From contig JAACJK010000057.1 in NCBI GenBank assembly GCA_013368325.1, positions 992,001 to 1,056,000 of the forward strand: a DNA stretch of 64,000 nucleotides, in the 5' to 3' direction. This stretch comes from Ephemerocybe angulata. Lineage: Eukaryota > Basidiomycota > Agaricomycetes > Agaricales > Psathyrellaceae. Shown here piece after piece: positions 11,890 to 22,930 of this stretch. Made by a program: the position numbers and the translations under genes. Numbering within the stretch: position 1 is the first letter of the stretch; every line of letters begins with the position of its first letter. Under the pieces are notes generated by a model. The model did not search any database. It was given only the letters and a program-made list of their open reading frames with translations, and was not told where the DNA came from.

Positions 11890-12079
11890 ATGCAAGTCTT
11901 CGCCAATATCGTAGCCATTGCGGCTGTTTTGGGTAAATATCTGAGGCTGGCTCGTTCTATCTCGGTTCAACTCATGTGTTGTAGTTGCCCCTGTCAGCTC
12001 CTCGGTGGCCGCCGCTATCCCTGCCCAGGATCTTGAGGCTCGAGACCCCCCGTGCGCCATAATCAACGCTTGCATCTGA
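11890..12079 (+). CDS. Small secreted peptide precursor, possibly decayed
   Basis: Two exons, split by a 52-nt GT-AG intron (11933-11984), encode about 45 residues. A signal-peptide-like N-terminus (MQVFANIVAIAAVL, then VAPVSSSVAAAIPA) is followed by QDLEARDPPCAIINACI and a stop. The CAIIN stretch resembles the first cysteine motif of small secreted proteins common in mushrooms, which usually continue for another 50-60 residues. Downstream, around 12160-12230, another frame reads ACNIATCSQPKLACS, which is also cysteine-rich. I could not join it with canonical splice sites. This may therefore be a short peptide gene, a truncated allele or a pseudogene. The TATA box and the intron argue that it is, or was, a real gene. 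Confidence 0.4.
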
Positions 12080-12511
12080 CAATCCCTGGAACGCCGCAAG
12101 TTTGCCCAGTGAGTAACATGGTCGCCGCCCTCCGTCTTCTATTGACCTCGGAACATTTCTTGACAGTGCTTGTAATATCGCAACTTGCTCTCAACCCAAG
12201 CTTGCTTGTTCCTATACGACCCAGCAACGGGCTTTCCCAATCAACGACCAACTTACCCTTAAATCTACTTAATCCGCACACCATGAACTCCCACTTTCTT
12301 GTATATCTTACGGGCTGCCGCAAGCAGCCCCATTCCTGACAGCCAGGTGCTGTAATGACTTTCATGCGAGTTGTCCTCGACTCCTCGAATTCCTGCCCTC
12401 CTCTTCCAGAAAACTTGATAATTCGATATCGAAGCCGGATATAGGTATAGGCATTACACATTTCATATTTGGTATTTGATAGAGAGGTAGATGTCAGATT
12501 TCTCAAAATTC
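12080..12511. other. Intergenic region between the small secreted gene and AGM1
   Basis: The region contains a cysteine-rich fragment in a different frame from the upstream peptide gene and the 3' end of AGM1. Nothing else is recognisable. Confidence 0.4.
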
Positions 12512-14483
12512 TCAGTAGTACTCCTTGGGCCGTCTGTGGGGATCTCCCCCGGCTTCGTCGTACACCATCCCAGCAACACGGAAGGCAAGTTCTGAGTAAA
12601 TGAATATCAGTACAATGTATTCAAGAACCCACTCAAAACACTAACCGTCGGCCTGGCTTCGCAAGACAGCCTCGGCATAGACGCGGACCACGTCTTCCGT
12701 TCCGCTAGGCCTGACGAAAGACCTCCCTCCATCATATCGTTTGCACAGATCGTCAATCTTCTTCTGCAACCCGCGGGGGCTAACAAGACGACGCTCCGCA
12801 TCCTCCGTCTTGAAGGCGTTCCGGTTGGGGACATGGACCTTCACAAGGCGGTTAGGCAAATCGGTGTACAAGGAGTTCCACTCGATCGCGCTGTACGCCT
12901 TGTGCGCAAGGACGACCTCAACAAGAAGCATGTCTGATAGCGCGTCCCCGACGGTTTGGTTGACCAGTTGCGTCAGGTTGTTGAGATGCCTGAGAGCCGT
13001 GGATTGAGCCGGTGTAGACGGTTCATGCTTCTCCAACTTCTCCAAAGTAGAAGGAGAGAACAAAACGGTTCCGTGTCCGTTGGCTTCGAAATAGACCCCG
13101 ATATTGAATTGCTCGGCAGCGTGGTGCAAGTGCTTCACGCCGGTAGGGGTGCACCTAACGGGCAATTTCTTCAATCCAGAACACATCAGCAATCGTCAGT
13201 GACCATTCTAAGCGGAGCTTCACTCACATCGGCGAGATACTTCGTCGAAGCGCCGTTAGCGTAGGCGGTTTGCACCACGCCAACTTTGACTTGCTCAGCC
13301 AGACCAGCAAGTCTGACGAGATCGACAATGAAAGCAGCGACAAGTGTTGCAATCTTGTCGCCGTCCAACATCAAGAAGTAATTCCGTTCGTCAATAAAGT
13401 AATACATCAGGCGATCAGCGTCTCCGTCCAAGCTACACGCTCGCTGGCCTTTCTGTAGGACACCGTTGAGCGATGGGGGTGGCTTCTGCTGGGTCTTCAC
13501 ATAATCCGCGCCACAGTTGTTGTTTAATCCACCCGGAGTGGTGGTATCGGTGTTATAAAGGACAAAGGGAAGGGTTTCTCCCAGGTATTCGGCCAATTTC
13601 TTAGCGATAGGCGCACCAACTCCATTGGCGCAATCGATAACCAAAGGGGGGATTCTAGGTCTTCCAGACTAAATATGCGACATGGCACAAATACTTGAGC
13701 ATACTAATTTGGCAGAGCAGTAGAGTTTTTGCTTACCACAAGCTTGCGGAAGGCTTCGCTCATCTTCTGGAAATACCCATCCTCCGAATCTTCTCCGTAT
13801 TCCTCTTTGGTGCCTTTGGTATTGATCGCTCTGACGAGATAATGGAGGACGGGTGTGGTAGTAATTCCAGCGTCGCGTCCTTCGGCGCCGATGGCCTTCA
13901 AACCGTCTTCGAGGGCCTTCACTAGAGATTCTCCTGTAGGACGGGTGTCCCGGGCATACACTACGCGAGAGGGCTTCGACATGTCAATGCGGCTGTCCCT
14001 GACGAAGTCATACAGGACATCGCTGAAATCCTCGTTCGACGCGTTAGCGAGGTTTGTCGCGTGGGCCTCCCATGCAGCTTCAAGCATTTCACCGCGTGGA
14101 TCTACGAGCTTCACGCCATTATCCTATGGTGGAGATCCACGCGATAAGCGGCGAGAACTCATATTAATAAACGACAGGAGACATTACCTCCTCCGGATTG
14201 TGGGATGCGGTGATCATCACCCCAACGGTCTTTCCATCGAGTTTCTTGCTACGAAGAGCTGCAAGAACACCGACTCTGAACAGAACGGAGTCCAGAACGA
14301 CACCCCTAATCGCCTATGTGTCAAACATAGCGAGGGAAGCTGAGATAACGACACTCACAGTGTCCTGAATCCTGCGGTGCCATACGAGAACTGAAGGTGG
14401 CGGGCTTTCGGATGGAGGGAACTGTAGTGTTCGATCTCTTTGTGGGGGAAATGGCCGCGGATTGAAACGGGTGGTCCAGACAT
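12512..14483 (-). CDS. AGM1: Phosphoacetylglucosamine mutase
   Basis: The enzyme converts GlcNAc-6-phosphate to GlcNAc-1-phosphate in the cytosolic path to UDP-GlcNAc, which feeds chitin, N-glycans and GPI anchors. Diagnostic motifs are YGTAGFR near the N-terminus, the active-site serine loop [10 protein letters not shown], the metal loop DGDADR, the sugar loop EANGHGT and the phosphate loop [16 protein letters not shown]. The C-terminus is restored by a last intron before [16 protein letters not shown] and ends KEYY. About seven exons are needed, all GT-AG. The gene diverges from SEC17 across only 155 bp. The identification is secure. Confidence 0.94.
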
Positions 14484-14638
14484 GGTGTGGAAAGAGATGA
14501 AGGATGAAGTTAAGAGGCTAATTTAATGACGATCGTTTTGTAGGCCGGCAGCCCTGATCAGATGACGCTTGGCATCTGCTGTGTAACTGGTTCCGGCGCC
14601 CCGTAGTCGACATCGCTTGACTTCACTCCACCACCATC
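14484..14638. promoter_or_regulatory. Bidirectional promoter between AGM1 and SEC17
   Basis: Only 155 bp separate the two divergent start codons, so both 5' leaders and core promoters must lie here. No TATA box is evident on either strand. Confidence 0.6.
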
Positions 14639-15678
14639 ATGTCCAACAAAGAGAGGGACGATGCCTTCAAACTTCTCGAGAAAGCGAACAAGAAAGCTGC
14701 TTCCTCGACCGGATGGTTCTCATCCGCATCCACCAAATACGAGGAAGCCGGCGACCTTTTCCAACAGGCAGCGAACGTCTTCAAGCTTCTGAAGATGTTT
14801 AAGGAGGCCGGAGACGCCTTTGCCCGGGAGGCAGAGTGTAGGGAGAAATGCAATGAAACCTCGGAGGCATCCAACTCCTGGTGGAATGCGTCCAAGGCGT
14901 ACAAGCGCGGCTATCCGGATCGTAGGCCTTTCCTGTACTTTCCACAGTCCATAATGCTCATTTGAACTCTAGTGGCTATCCAGGCCCTTCAGCAGACGAT
15001 ATCGCATCTGGTTAAGGGTGGACGGTTCAGGCAAGCTGCCGACAGAGAAAAGGAGATTGCCCAAATCTATCTGCAAGAGTCTAACGATATCCAGCGGGCA
15101 TGTGATAGCTTCCTTCGAGCTGGAGAATGGTACGCAGGAGAAGATGCCGTTGCGTATGTGATTCCTACATCTACATCAGAGGGACTACTGCCTGACTCCA
15201 CATCCACAGAACTGCCAATCAGTGCTACAAGGATGCCGCTGATTTATATGCGGATTTGGGACAATACCCACAAGCCATCGCCCTATACGAACGCGTTGCC
15301 GACCATTCCTTGACGTCCAACTTGACCAAATACAGCGTAAAAGAGTATTGGCTGAAGGCTCTGCTCTGTGCGACCGCTCTCGAGGTTAGTGGGATGTGCT
15401 TCATTTCCCACCTTCGTAGCGCTGATACCACTGCATGGCAGGACATTGTCACCGCGAGGCGTTCGGCTCAGAAGTACGTTACCCAGGACGGCACGTTTGC
15501 CTCGACTCGTGAATACAAGTTTGCCAACGCAATCATCGATGCTGTTGACGCAGGAGATATTGAAGCCTTTACTGGTGCTGTCTACGAGTTTGACCAGATC
15601 ACGAAGCTGGACAATTGGAAGACTGCCATCCTCCTCAAGATCAAGAAAGGGATCCAAGAGGAGCCCGGTCTTACTTAG
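14639..15678 (+). CDS. SEC17: Alpha-SNAP, vesicle fusion adaptor
   Basis: Alpha-SNAP binds SNARE complexes and recruits the NSF/Sec18 ATPase to disassemble them. The protein starts MSNKERDDAFKLLEKANKK and reads as a run of TPR-like helices (YEEAGDLFQQAANVFKLLK, AIQALQQTISHLVKGGRF, QCYKDAADLYADLGQYPQAI, YSVKEYWLKALLC). It ends ITKLDNWKTAILLKIKKGI, the region that stimulates NSF. Four exons with GT-AG introns account for the whole sequence. BET1 at 27.4 kb is a SNARE of the same traffic route. Confidence 0.94.
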
Positions 15679-15931
15679 AGTTCTTGCATGTTACCATCTT
15701 ATATCCATCTACACTTCCACCTTGCAATTACCTTTTCCTTGTACCATACCTTGTAACGGAAGTCCTGTTCATTCAGAGTTAGGAGGCTATGATGACGTTG
15801 ATCCGGTCTCCGAAAGCCGCAGCGGATTGATGGGACCACGTCGACAAACCGGGCGCTTCCAGAATCCCGCAAGATTCGCGCAGCCACACACTGTCTCATT
15901 CATGCTCATTTAACACCACCACACCTCCGTC

Positions 15932-17103
15932 ATGAACGCTGTCTTCTCGTCGTTCTTGAGGATATTTCACTGTATATACGCTCTTTATCTCTCCTTTCAT
16001 TCGTTCTGGGAACAACGAAGACGAAGACAACCACAACCACTGTTCGCCGCGCGACAACGTATTCCGAAACACCTTTCTGTTGTCTTGCTCGCACCGCCGA
16101 GCCATTCAAAGAACTCTATCAACACTGCTGTTGTCGAAAGCGTTGCAAATGCTGTACAGTGGTGCAGACAGCTAGGGGTGCCGAAGCTGACCATATACGA
16201 GGAACATGGTGCGTTAGACATCATATTTCCTTCGCGTTCCCAGTTCACTAAAGCTGCTTCCAGGCTACTTGTCGGAGCTGGAGCACGAGATACACTCACA
16301 GCTGGTCCCGGGCTTAAAGGATTGCGATTCAAGTGATTCTGAAGTCGAATATCATCCTTTAACACCTCCGCCGTCGGATTACTCCGATTCGAGACCTCTG
16401 ACCCCATCCCATCCACCCTCTCTTGTCCCTATCACGACCATCCTCATCTCCGATACACCAAAAGAGGATCCGTCGGCACGGAAGCAGAGCCTAAAGAAAC
16501 GTCGTACGTCCCAACTATATGCCAGGGTAAAGCTTTCCTAATGAATGTCCCATAGGTGGAGGGGTTGACAAACAATCGAACCATTCTCTTCAACTCTGCC
16601 TTATTTCAAGGGAAGCCTCGAAGGTGGCTATAGCCGCTGTTGCCACCTCTCTTGCTCGGAATCACAGTTCGAAGAAGCGCAGAGGCGCGCGGACTGGGTC
16701 ACTTGCCGACTTCCATCTCGCTGTCAACGAGTTGGAGGCCATTCTCGAAAGTTGGTACCCGAGGTTACTCAGTTGTGAATGCATCGCTGACGCTGGGATC
16801 TAGGCGAAGACGGATTATCTCCCCCCGACTTTATGATTGTCCATTCCCTGACCTCCGAAGCCACCTCGCAGAAAGTTCCACTCGAACTCCACGGATTCCC
16901 TCCATGGCATATCCGGCTCACGGAAATCTTGTACGTGGTTCCGTTGTCCAACCAGGTGCTTGACACGTCCTGACACACACAACAGCACTTCCCAGATCTA
17001 TCCTTTAAGCGATTCAAAATCTTTGGCATATCCCTTAGACGAATCAATATTCTGCCAGGCATTAGACCAGTTTGCCGGTGCCGAGATGCGCTTTGGTAAA
17101 TGA
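15932..17103 (+). CDS. NUS1: NUS1, cis-prenyltransferase accessory subunit (dehydrodolichyl diphosphate synthase)
   Basis: The product partners the catalytic cis-prenyltransferase in the ER to make dolichol precursors for protein glycosylation. The N-terminus has a membrane segment (IFHCIYALYLSFHSFW) followed by basic residues and IPKHLSVVLLAPP. The undecaprenyl-synthase-like fold follows, with LCLISREASKVAIAAVA, ADFHLAVNELEAIL and ELHGFPPWHIRLTEI. The last exon, read with the acceptor before CACTTCC, gives ALDQFAGAEMRFGK. The terminal RFG is the RxG motif that NUS1/NgBR proteins use in catalysis. A serine/proline-rich insert lies around residues 120-175. Five exons are needed. Confidence 0.9.
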
Positions 17104-17760
17104 TTCAGGGATTCTGTGTGGGTCATATGTAAGATATATCATGCTCTCCTCAGGCTGTATACACATAATTGCATTATCTTGCTGCTTCATGCACTTGGAG
17201 TCGGATAGGCTGCCAGAAAGGTTCGTGCACCACACCCATTACTCCTGGGCGTCCCCGTCAGACCTTCAGGTTTTATGGTATGTATCTGAAACGCCTTGAC
17301 GCAGTATTTCAGGATGCATATCGATTTTGGCCACAGGGTTATTTTGTTTCCGCACGAGGACCAGATACTGAAGTGGCAATAGGCGTGGCAACCTCGTTTT
17401 CAGGTCACTGAGTGGGTAACTCATTGCTGAAGTACTGTACAGTTCATTCTTGAAGCGCAAGTACGATTGCTTTGCAAGCTACCTAAACGTAGGCAATTGG
17501 GCACTTCGGCCAGGGAACTCACAGAACTCCCCAGCTACCCACATCAATCTTCTTGTGCTCCGGAAAGGTCGGGCAGGATGTGGTGGAGTGCCGGTGTGAT
17601 ATCGAACCGCTGGCGATGATATGGCAAGCATCGCATTCAGTAGCGCCCCAAGTACCCCTGCAAAAGGTTCGCTGGGCGTCAACAGCAGGCTGATATAAAG
17701 TGAGCATGTGAAAGAGTCCGAAATACATCTTCCCCGCCGTCACGTTCTCTTTATCATTCG
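17104..17760. other. Intergenic region between NUS1 and the DUF2235 gene
   Basis: The region presumably holds the NUS1 3' UTR and the promoter of the next gene, on the same strand. Small frames on both strands have no recognisable relatives. Confidence 0.45.
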
Positions 17761-20387
17761 ATGGAAGCACCAGTACCAACACCATTGACCCCGCTGGCTA
17801 ACTCCCTGCTCTTCAGGACGGAGTCGCGTCAGAGCCGCAGCAGCCATAACGCGACAGCCGTCGCCCACAGTAGTCCCAGCCGATCTCCTCGTCGCCTGAA
17901 CACCGACCCAAGAATCTCTTCCGCCGATGAGCTCAGGTTGAGAGTGAACAAACGAATAGTCGTTTGCTGTGATGGGTGTGTGGCTTTCTCAAGGCGGTGT
18001 CGACATCTACGGTTTCCTTGCTGTTGCACTCGGGTTGCAGAGCATTCGAGGCCCGGGACTGACGACAATTAACGTCTCCAGGACCTGGCAGGATGGAATC
18101 AGCGAACTTCACCGTTCCCGCTACACCAACGTCCTTGTGGGTCTTCCATTCCCCTCCCGAGCCATCAGCACTGTAGCCCGATTTGACTCATTGCGGCGCT
18201 GCTTTGTAGCGTCTCGCCCGAACAATACATCACGAAGACGAGCGCTTCCAGCCTCCAATACCTCAAGTGGTCTACTACCAGTCAGGGATTGGCACGGAGA
18301 AGAACTTCTACTCAGAGTACATAGAGGGTGAGTGCCGTTCATCTGTGACTCGGTACTTCATTATACTAATCCACTCGGCGCCGCTCCGCAGGGACAACAG
18401 GGGGCTCTCTCGGTACGTGGTATGACGTCGAGGCAAATCCGCCAGGTCGCTGATCCCTTGCAGCGGACAAAGTGGAAGAGGCCTATGCCTTCATTGCACA
18501 GTGAGTCGATTCAAGGCTGGCACAACTGGGCTGGTGTTGATGACTTCACAGCAATTACAATCCCGGCGATGAGGTTTGTTTCTTCGATACTCCAGTCTCG
18601 CACACGCTGAATGAATCTTTCCGTAGATATTTCTGTTCGGGTTCTCAAGGGTAAGACCCCGTTCCAAACGCGAATCCAGCACACTGATAGCTACATTCAG
18701 GGAGCATACACTGCGAGAATGGTCGCGATGCTTATTGTAAGTCGCGTTTTCTAGACGCTTCTGGTTCGATCCGGCTCAGTCGTATTCTAGGGAGAGTTTG
18801 GTGTCCTGGACCGGAAGGACATGGATCACTTCGCAAAAATATTTATCTGCTACCAGAAGCTTGGTAAGACCAACAATAAAGAGGGTAAGTAGCTTGTTTC
18901 AAACGCATTGCTTCGGAACGCTCGTAGAACTCAAGACTATTATAGAAAGGCAAAGACTCCATGAAGACCTTGAGTCCTGGAGGAGGCACGATGCGAGCGG
19001 CAAGACGAGAATAGATTGCGACGGAGATACCTTTACAATTAAGTGAGCTCCTCCTTTCGTTGTACTACGGACTTATGATCTAACAAGGTTCTGCAGGTGT
19101 CTGGGTGTATTTGACACTGTTGGGTCTGTTGGTCTCCCTGAGACCCTGACGCTCAGGGCCAGGTCTCCAAAGGCTCGAAACCTTTTGGGCATGAAAGATC
19201 CCATATTGGGAGAACATGTCGAACGAGCTTATCAGGCGCTCGCGCTTAACGAGATGCGAAGAGACTTCGTATGTCTTCAAAAATTTGGTTGATTCAATTA
19301 ACAGAGAGCCGACCGTTTTCAGAGATGTAACAAATTTGAGCAGACAGAGCAAGGTCGCCTCAAGAAGCAGGTGCTAGAGCAGGTGCGTTATGTTGCGTTG
19401 CGGGCTATTATACTCTCACTTACCATCTGGCGTGACAGTGTTGGTTCGCAGGTAGGGGCTTATCGAAGGACCAGTCGTGATATACACATGGACTGACATG
19501 GCACGATTGCACCTCAGGATCGCACTCCGACGTACACTCCGTTACGTATATATTAAATGTGAATCAGTCTAACCTAATCCTTCTCCCAGATCGGCGGCGG
19601 CTACGAAGAGCATGATCTAGCGGACCTTTCGCTGATATGGATGGCGGTATGTCGCCGACTGTTACCATTCTCTGGTATAACCTAAATTATCCATTAGTCG
19701 CGCATCGAGGATATCCTTGGCCTTGATGTGAAATACCTATCGAAACTTCCGAAGCCTGTGGCCCTTGGGGTAAGCAGCAGCCTCACAAGTCAGAACGCCT
19801 TCTCATCTATTATGTGATACTGCTAACGCCTATTCGTTCCTAGGAAAGAGGGGATATTCGTCATCCTCCCGAATATCCAGAGGCCAATTCCGACCGCTAC
19901 CAATGATGTGACGCACGAGTACATCCATCCTTCAGTATTGCAGCAAGAGAAGCTCAGCCCCTATCTCGCAAACTTGCTGAAGGATCACCCAGCGATAGTC
20001 GGCAAGCTCGAACCTCTGGAGGAAGGCTTCAAACGGAACTGGCCATTTAATCGAGACTCCAAGGCCGCGAGGACATATAGCTCCGGTTTGGACAACCAGA
20101 TCAAAGGAGCCAAAGATAGTCCTGCGCCGCCAACCGTGCCCTTCATCCTTTCGGCCTCTAGATTCCGCAGTAGTATTTCCAGGAGCCTCAGTTTATCCTC
20201 GAGTAGTAAACACCGAGATCTAAGGACGTATGAGACCGTGGTGCGGGAGGAAAGGAAGTCTGTCGTGGTCGCTGAGTCAGAGGACAGGGACATTACTGTT
20301 GTGCGAGTAACGGAGACCACCAAGCTGAAGAAGATCAGGAGACAGTCAACGCCGTTACCGAGCATTGCAGTTGTGTCAGGTGTATAG
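17761..20387 (+). CDS. DUF2235 (Tle1-like) alpha/beta hydrolase, with a probable one-base deletion
   Basis: A predicted phospholipase-like hydrolase of the DUF2235 family, which is expanded in mushrooms and related to bacterial Tle1 effectors. The conserved start RIVVCCDGTWQDG is followed by VVYYQSGIGTEKNFYSEYIEG, the nucleophile elbow FGFSRGAYTARM, KCLGVFDTVGSVGLPE, the catalytic region CWFAGSHSDIGGGYEEHDLADLSLIWM, and THEYIHPSVL near the C-terminus. The gene has at least 14 exons, including ones of 13 nt (19439-19451), 14 nt (19518-19531), 22 nt (18552-18573) and 24 nt (18627-18650). Between KPVA and the expected PWGKQQPHK the sequence lacks one base near 19761-19767, so the last ~180 codons are out of frame. 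The tail after the hydrolase domain is basic and serine-rich. Confidence 0.82.
19439..19531 (+). other. Consecutive 13-nt and 14-nt micro-exons encoding a hydrolase active-site loop
   Basis: Exon 19439-19451 (13 nt, C-W-F-A-G) and exon 19518-19531 (14 nt, S-H-S-D) are separated by a 66-nt GT-AG intron. They are flanked by further GT-AG introns. Joined to the next exon they give CWFAGSHSDIGGGY, the family's conserved acidic/glycine motif. Each boundary has AG| and |GT at the expected place. Confidence 0.8.
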
Positions 20388-20520
20388 GGGGCGAGCATCT
20401 TGGACATACCAATTCACTTTAGGAACACGTGCATTACTTTTACATTTTTTCTATAGTTATATCCCCAACCTATACCCTAAATTTCAAAGAAGTGACCTGT
20501 TCAGAGTGAGGCTTCGCTGT

Positions 20521-22930
20521 TCAGACCTTGATTCCGGTCGTTGCGAGGGCTCGTTTTTTGGTAGGCAGGCACGCCCAGTAGCAGCAAACTGTGCCGGTTA
20601 GAGCGACATTGACGTAGGGGAGGTTCTGGGCTCCCCTCTCGTTGAGTATAACCCCTGTTATGAATGGGAAAAGAGCTTTAGAAATCTGATGTTAGTAGAT
20701 TATTCGATTTTCGATACACGATGCAGACATACCGGCGCCGATGCTGGACGCACAGGATCTGCGGGATAGTCACTCGGTCAGCAAAAAGCATTGACTGAAA
20801 AGCAGCATCCACGTACATCAGCGCCATTCCCACCATCTCGACTTCCTTCGGTAAGATATCGCTAGCCAGACTCAAGACCGCTGGCCAAATCGGACCATAG
20901 AAAAGTCCAATGAGAGCGACCGCCGTGCCGTTTACGGGCACAGAACGAACGAACCAGATGAGCAGCTGCATTATCAAGCTTATCACTGGGAAGGATGAGC
21001 TTTATTTCGAGTAATTTGTATCTGGCGAATACGTACACCTGCACGTGAAAGGTTAGTATGAAGTCCTAAATGTAAAGTGACAAACCGACTCACAGGCAGC
21101 CCTCTGCAATCCATTTTCGCTGAGGAGGAGAGAGTCTACGAGGATCTGTATTTAGCTGTGCAATGGTCGGATCTCTAAACAACCGTGCGCACTTCGGTGT
21201 AAGATAACCCCAGGTTAAGCGCCCAACAGTGATACCAGCAAAGAAGCCAGAAGTGACATATCCAGTCGCTCTGGGGTCGCCATTCTGCTTACAGTCTTAA
21301 GCACCGAGTGTAAGCAAGGATGATAGCTGCGTACCCTGACTTGTAGAAGATAAGCCACCATCTAGATATGACGAGTATTCAGTGCCCTGAGACAAGGATT
21401 GATTGTCAAAAGGATGCACGCACGAAGCCCTGTGAATTGGTTTCGCTAAGAAGCAAAATGTTAGCGTGAGGAGAGTCAGCTAGAATTATTCTCACCTTCC
21501 ATAGTACAAAGCGGCGAAGATAGACATCGCCCACTGGAAAGGCTGCGTGAGCGCTAACCGCAAGGCTAGCGACAGTGGGCGCTTAGTGGATATTATGTAA
21601 GGTGATGGAGCAGACTCACTGTTAGGGGCTTCGACCTTGAAGGGTTCGCCTTCAACGATGGTGCTGGTAGCACTCAATGGCGGGCTTTTGACGGTATCTC
21701 TTTCAATTTTTTCAAATCCAAACTCAGCATCGGTCGGGCGAAACGCGATTGTGAAGAATATGATGTTCAATGCCGCTGCAACGAGCGATCCAAGGTAGAA
21801 CTGATACCATGGCACCCCCTTTGCCATTAAGGCTTGGCAGACAAGGGGCGCCACCACGGCTCCAAAGCCTAGGGAAGAAATGGTAAGTTTTGCATAGAGA
21901 CTAGGGGTAGAGAGGCTCACTCCAAAGGGCAAATGCATAGCCGACGTGTTTCGGGACAATGATAAAGTATTTGTTCCTTTCAACCCAGTCAGATCGCTGG
22001 TTTAGAAAGGTATTATGGAGCACCTACAAAGAAGCTGGACAAGGGAAATGAGTTCTATAATCGGCGGCGGCAGAAGGCAACTCACCAGTGAGGATGGAAC
22101 GCCCAACCGTAGAGATTACATGTGCCATGAAGATGGCAGGGAAGCCTCCTCGAGTGCCCATGAGGGTGAAGAACACGAAGTGCATGATAGTACACACAAT
22201 GCCCACAAGATGTCTCGCTTGAACGGCTGAGAATCGTGCGGGGGATTTTTGAAAAAGAGGGATATACGGCAGCCATGCACTGCGAGTGCTCGACTGTTCA
22301 ACCTGTCCTAGTTGTTTTAAGACCACCTCTAGCAGAAGTGTCCCTGTTAGAAATCTATCGGGCGGTGAAGTTAAGCAGAGGATGTCACTTTTGATTGACC
22401 AAGCTCACCCAACAGTTGAAGCTACGTAGAATAGTGAACCTGTCATGAAGGTGATACCGAAGTCCGCCATGAGCCCTACGAATATGTCAATCAGGTATCC
22501 GGTGAGTTAACTGAGCCGAAAACCGGTTCGTACGAGGGAGTACAGTGGCCATAACTGGAGGAGCATCTAAGATTAGGGCAAAGTTAAGACTGTGGAGATT
22601 AAACGTACCGCCGTCACCCCAGCCACACATGAAATAAGCGAAATAGCCGCTGGCTATGCGCCTTGTAAACCGGTCCGTTGATAGGTCGGTTGGCTGAGAT
22701 GCTAGAGAATACTTGCTCGCTGACGACGGAGATGCAACCATAGAGGCAAAGGCTTTCTCGTCGCTCTGGTAGGTGTCGCTGGGCTGGGTCACCGCCGGCT
22801 TCGAGCGAGGGCCATTTGTTCGATCCCCAGTAGACGGGGTTTCCCCGATGGTGTTCGAGGATGAACGGTCTAGAGGAGTAGATGAAGAGGGACTGTCGCA
22901 CTGGATACTAGGAGGAAGAGGGGCGCTCAT
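20521..22930 (-). CDS. Major facilitator superfamily transporter
   Basis: A predicted 12-helix MFS permease of the fungal sugar/fucose-permease-like group; the substrate is unknown. A long Ser/Thr-rich cytosolic N-terminus precedes YFAYFMCGWGDG. Helical segments follow: LMADFGITFMTGSLFYVASTVG, HLVGIVCTIMHFVFFTLMG, VGYAFALWSFGAVVAPLV, YQFYLGSLVAAALNIIFF, TGYVTSGFFAGITVGRLTWG, MQLLIWFVRSVPVNGTAVA and ALISCASSIGAALFPFITGVI. The central acidic loop lies around 21600-21740. At least eleven exons are needed, including a 7-nt exon (22028-22034) and 22-nt and 27-nt exons near 21,370-21,440. A 108-nt intron near 20986-21093 contains a perfect internal AG|GT. It is convergent with the DUF2235 gene, 130 bp apart. 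Confidence 0.85.
22028..22034 (-). other. 7-nt micro-exon (CTTCTTT) in the MFS transporter gene
   Basis: On the minus strand the upstream exon ends ATC CTC ACT G before GTGAGT, and the downstream exon starts G AAC AAA TAC. Inserting CTTCTTT between GTCCAG| and |GTAGGT gives I-L-T-A-S-L-N-K-Y-F. The LTASLN stretch fits my recollection of helix motifs in related permeases. The flanking introns are both 51 nt (22035-22085 and 21977-22027), and the second has a CTGAC branch site. No single-intron alternative that I tried keeps the frame. Confidence 0.78.

Noticed and set aside
13855..14343. 162-codon plus-strand frame inside AGM1
   Set aside because: It lies antisense to conserved mutase exons, which fully explain the sequence.
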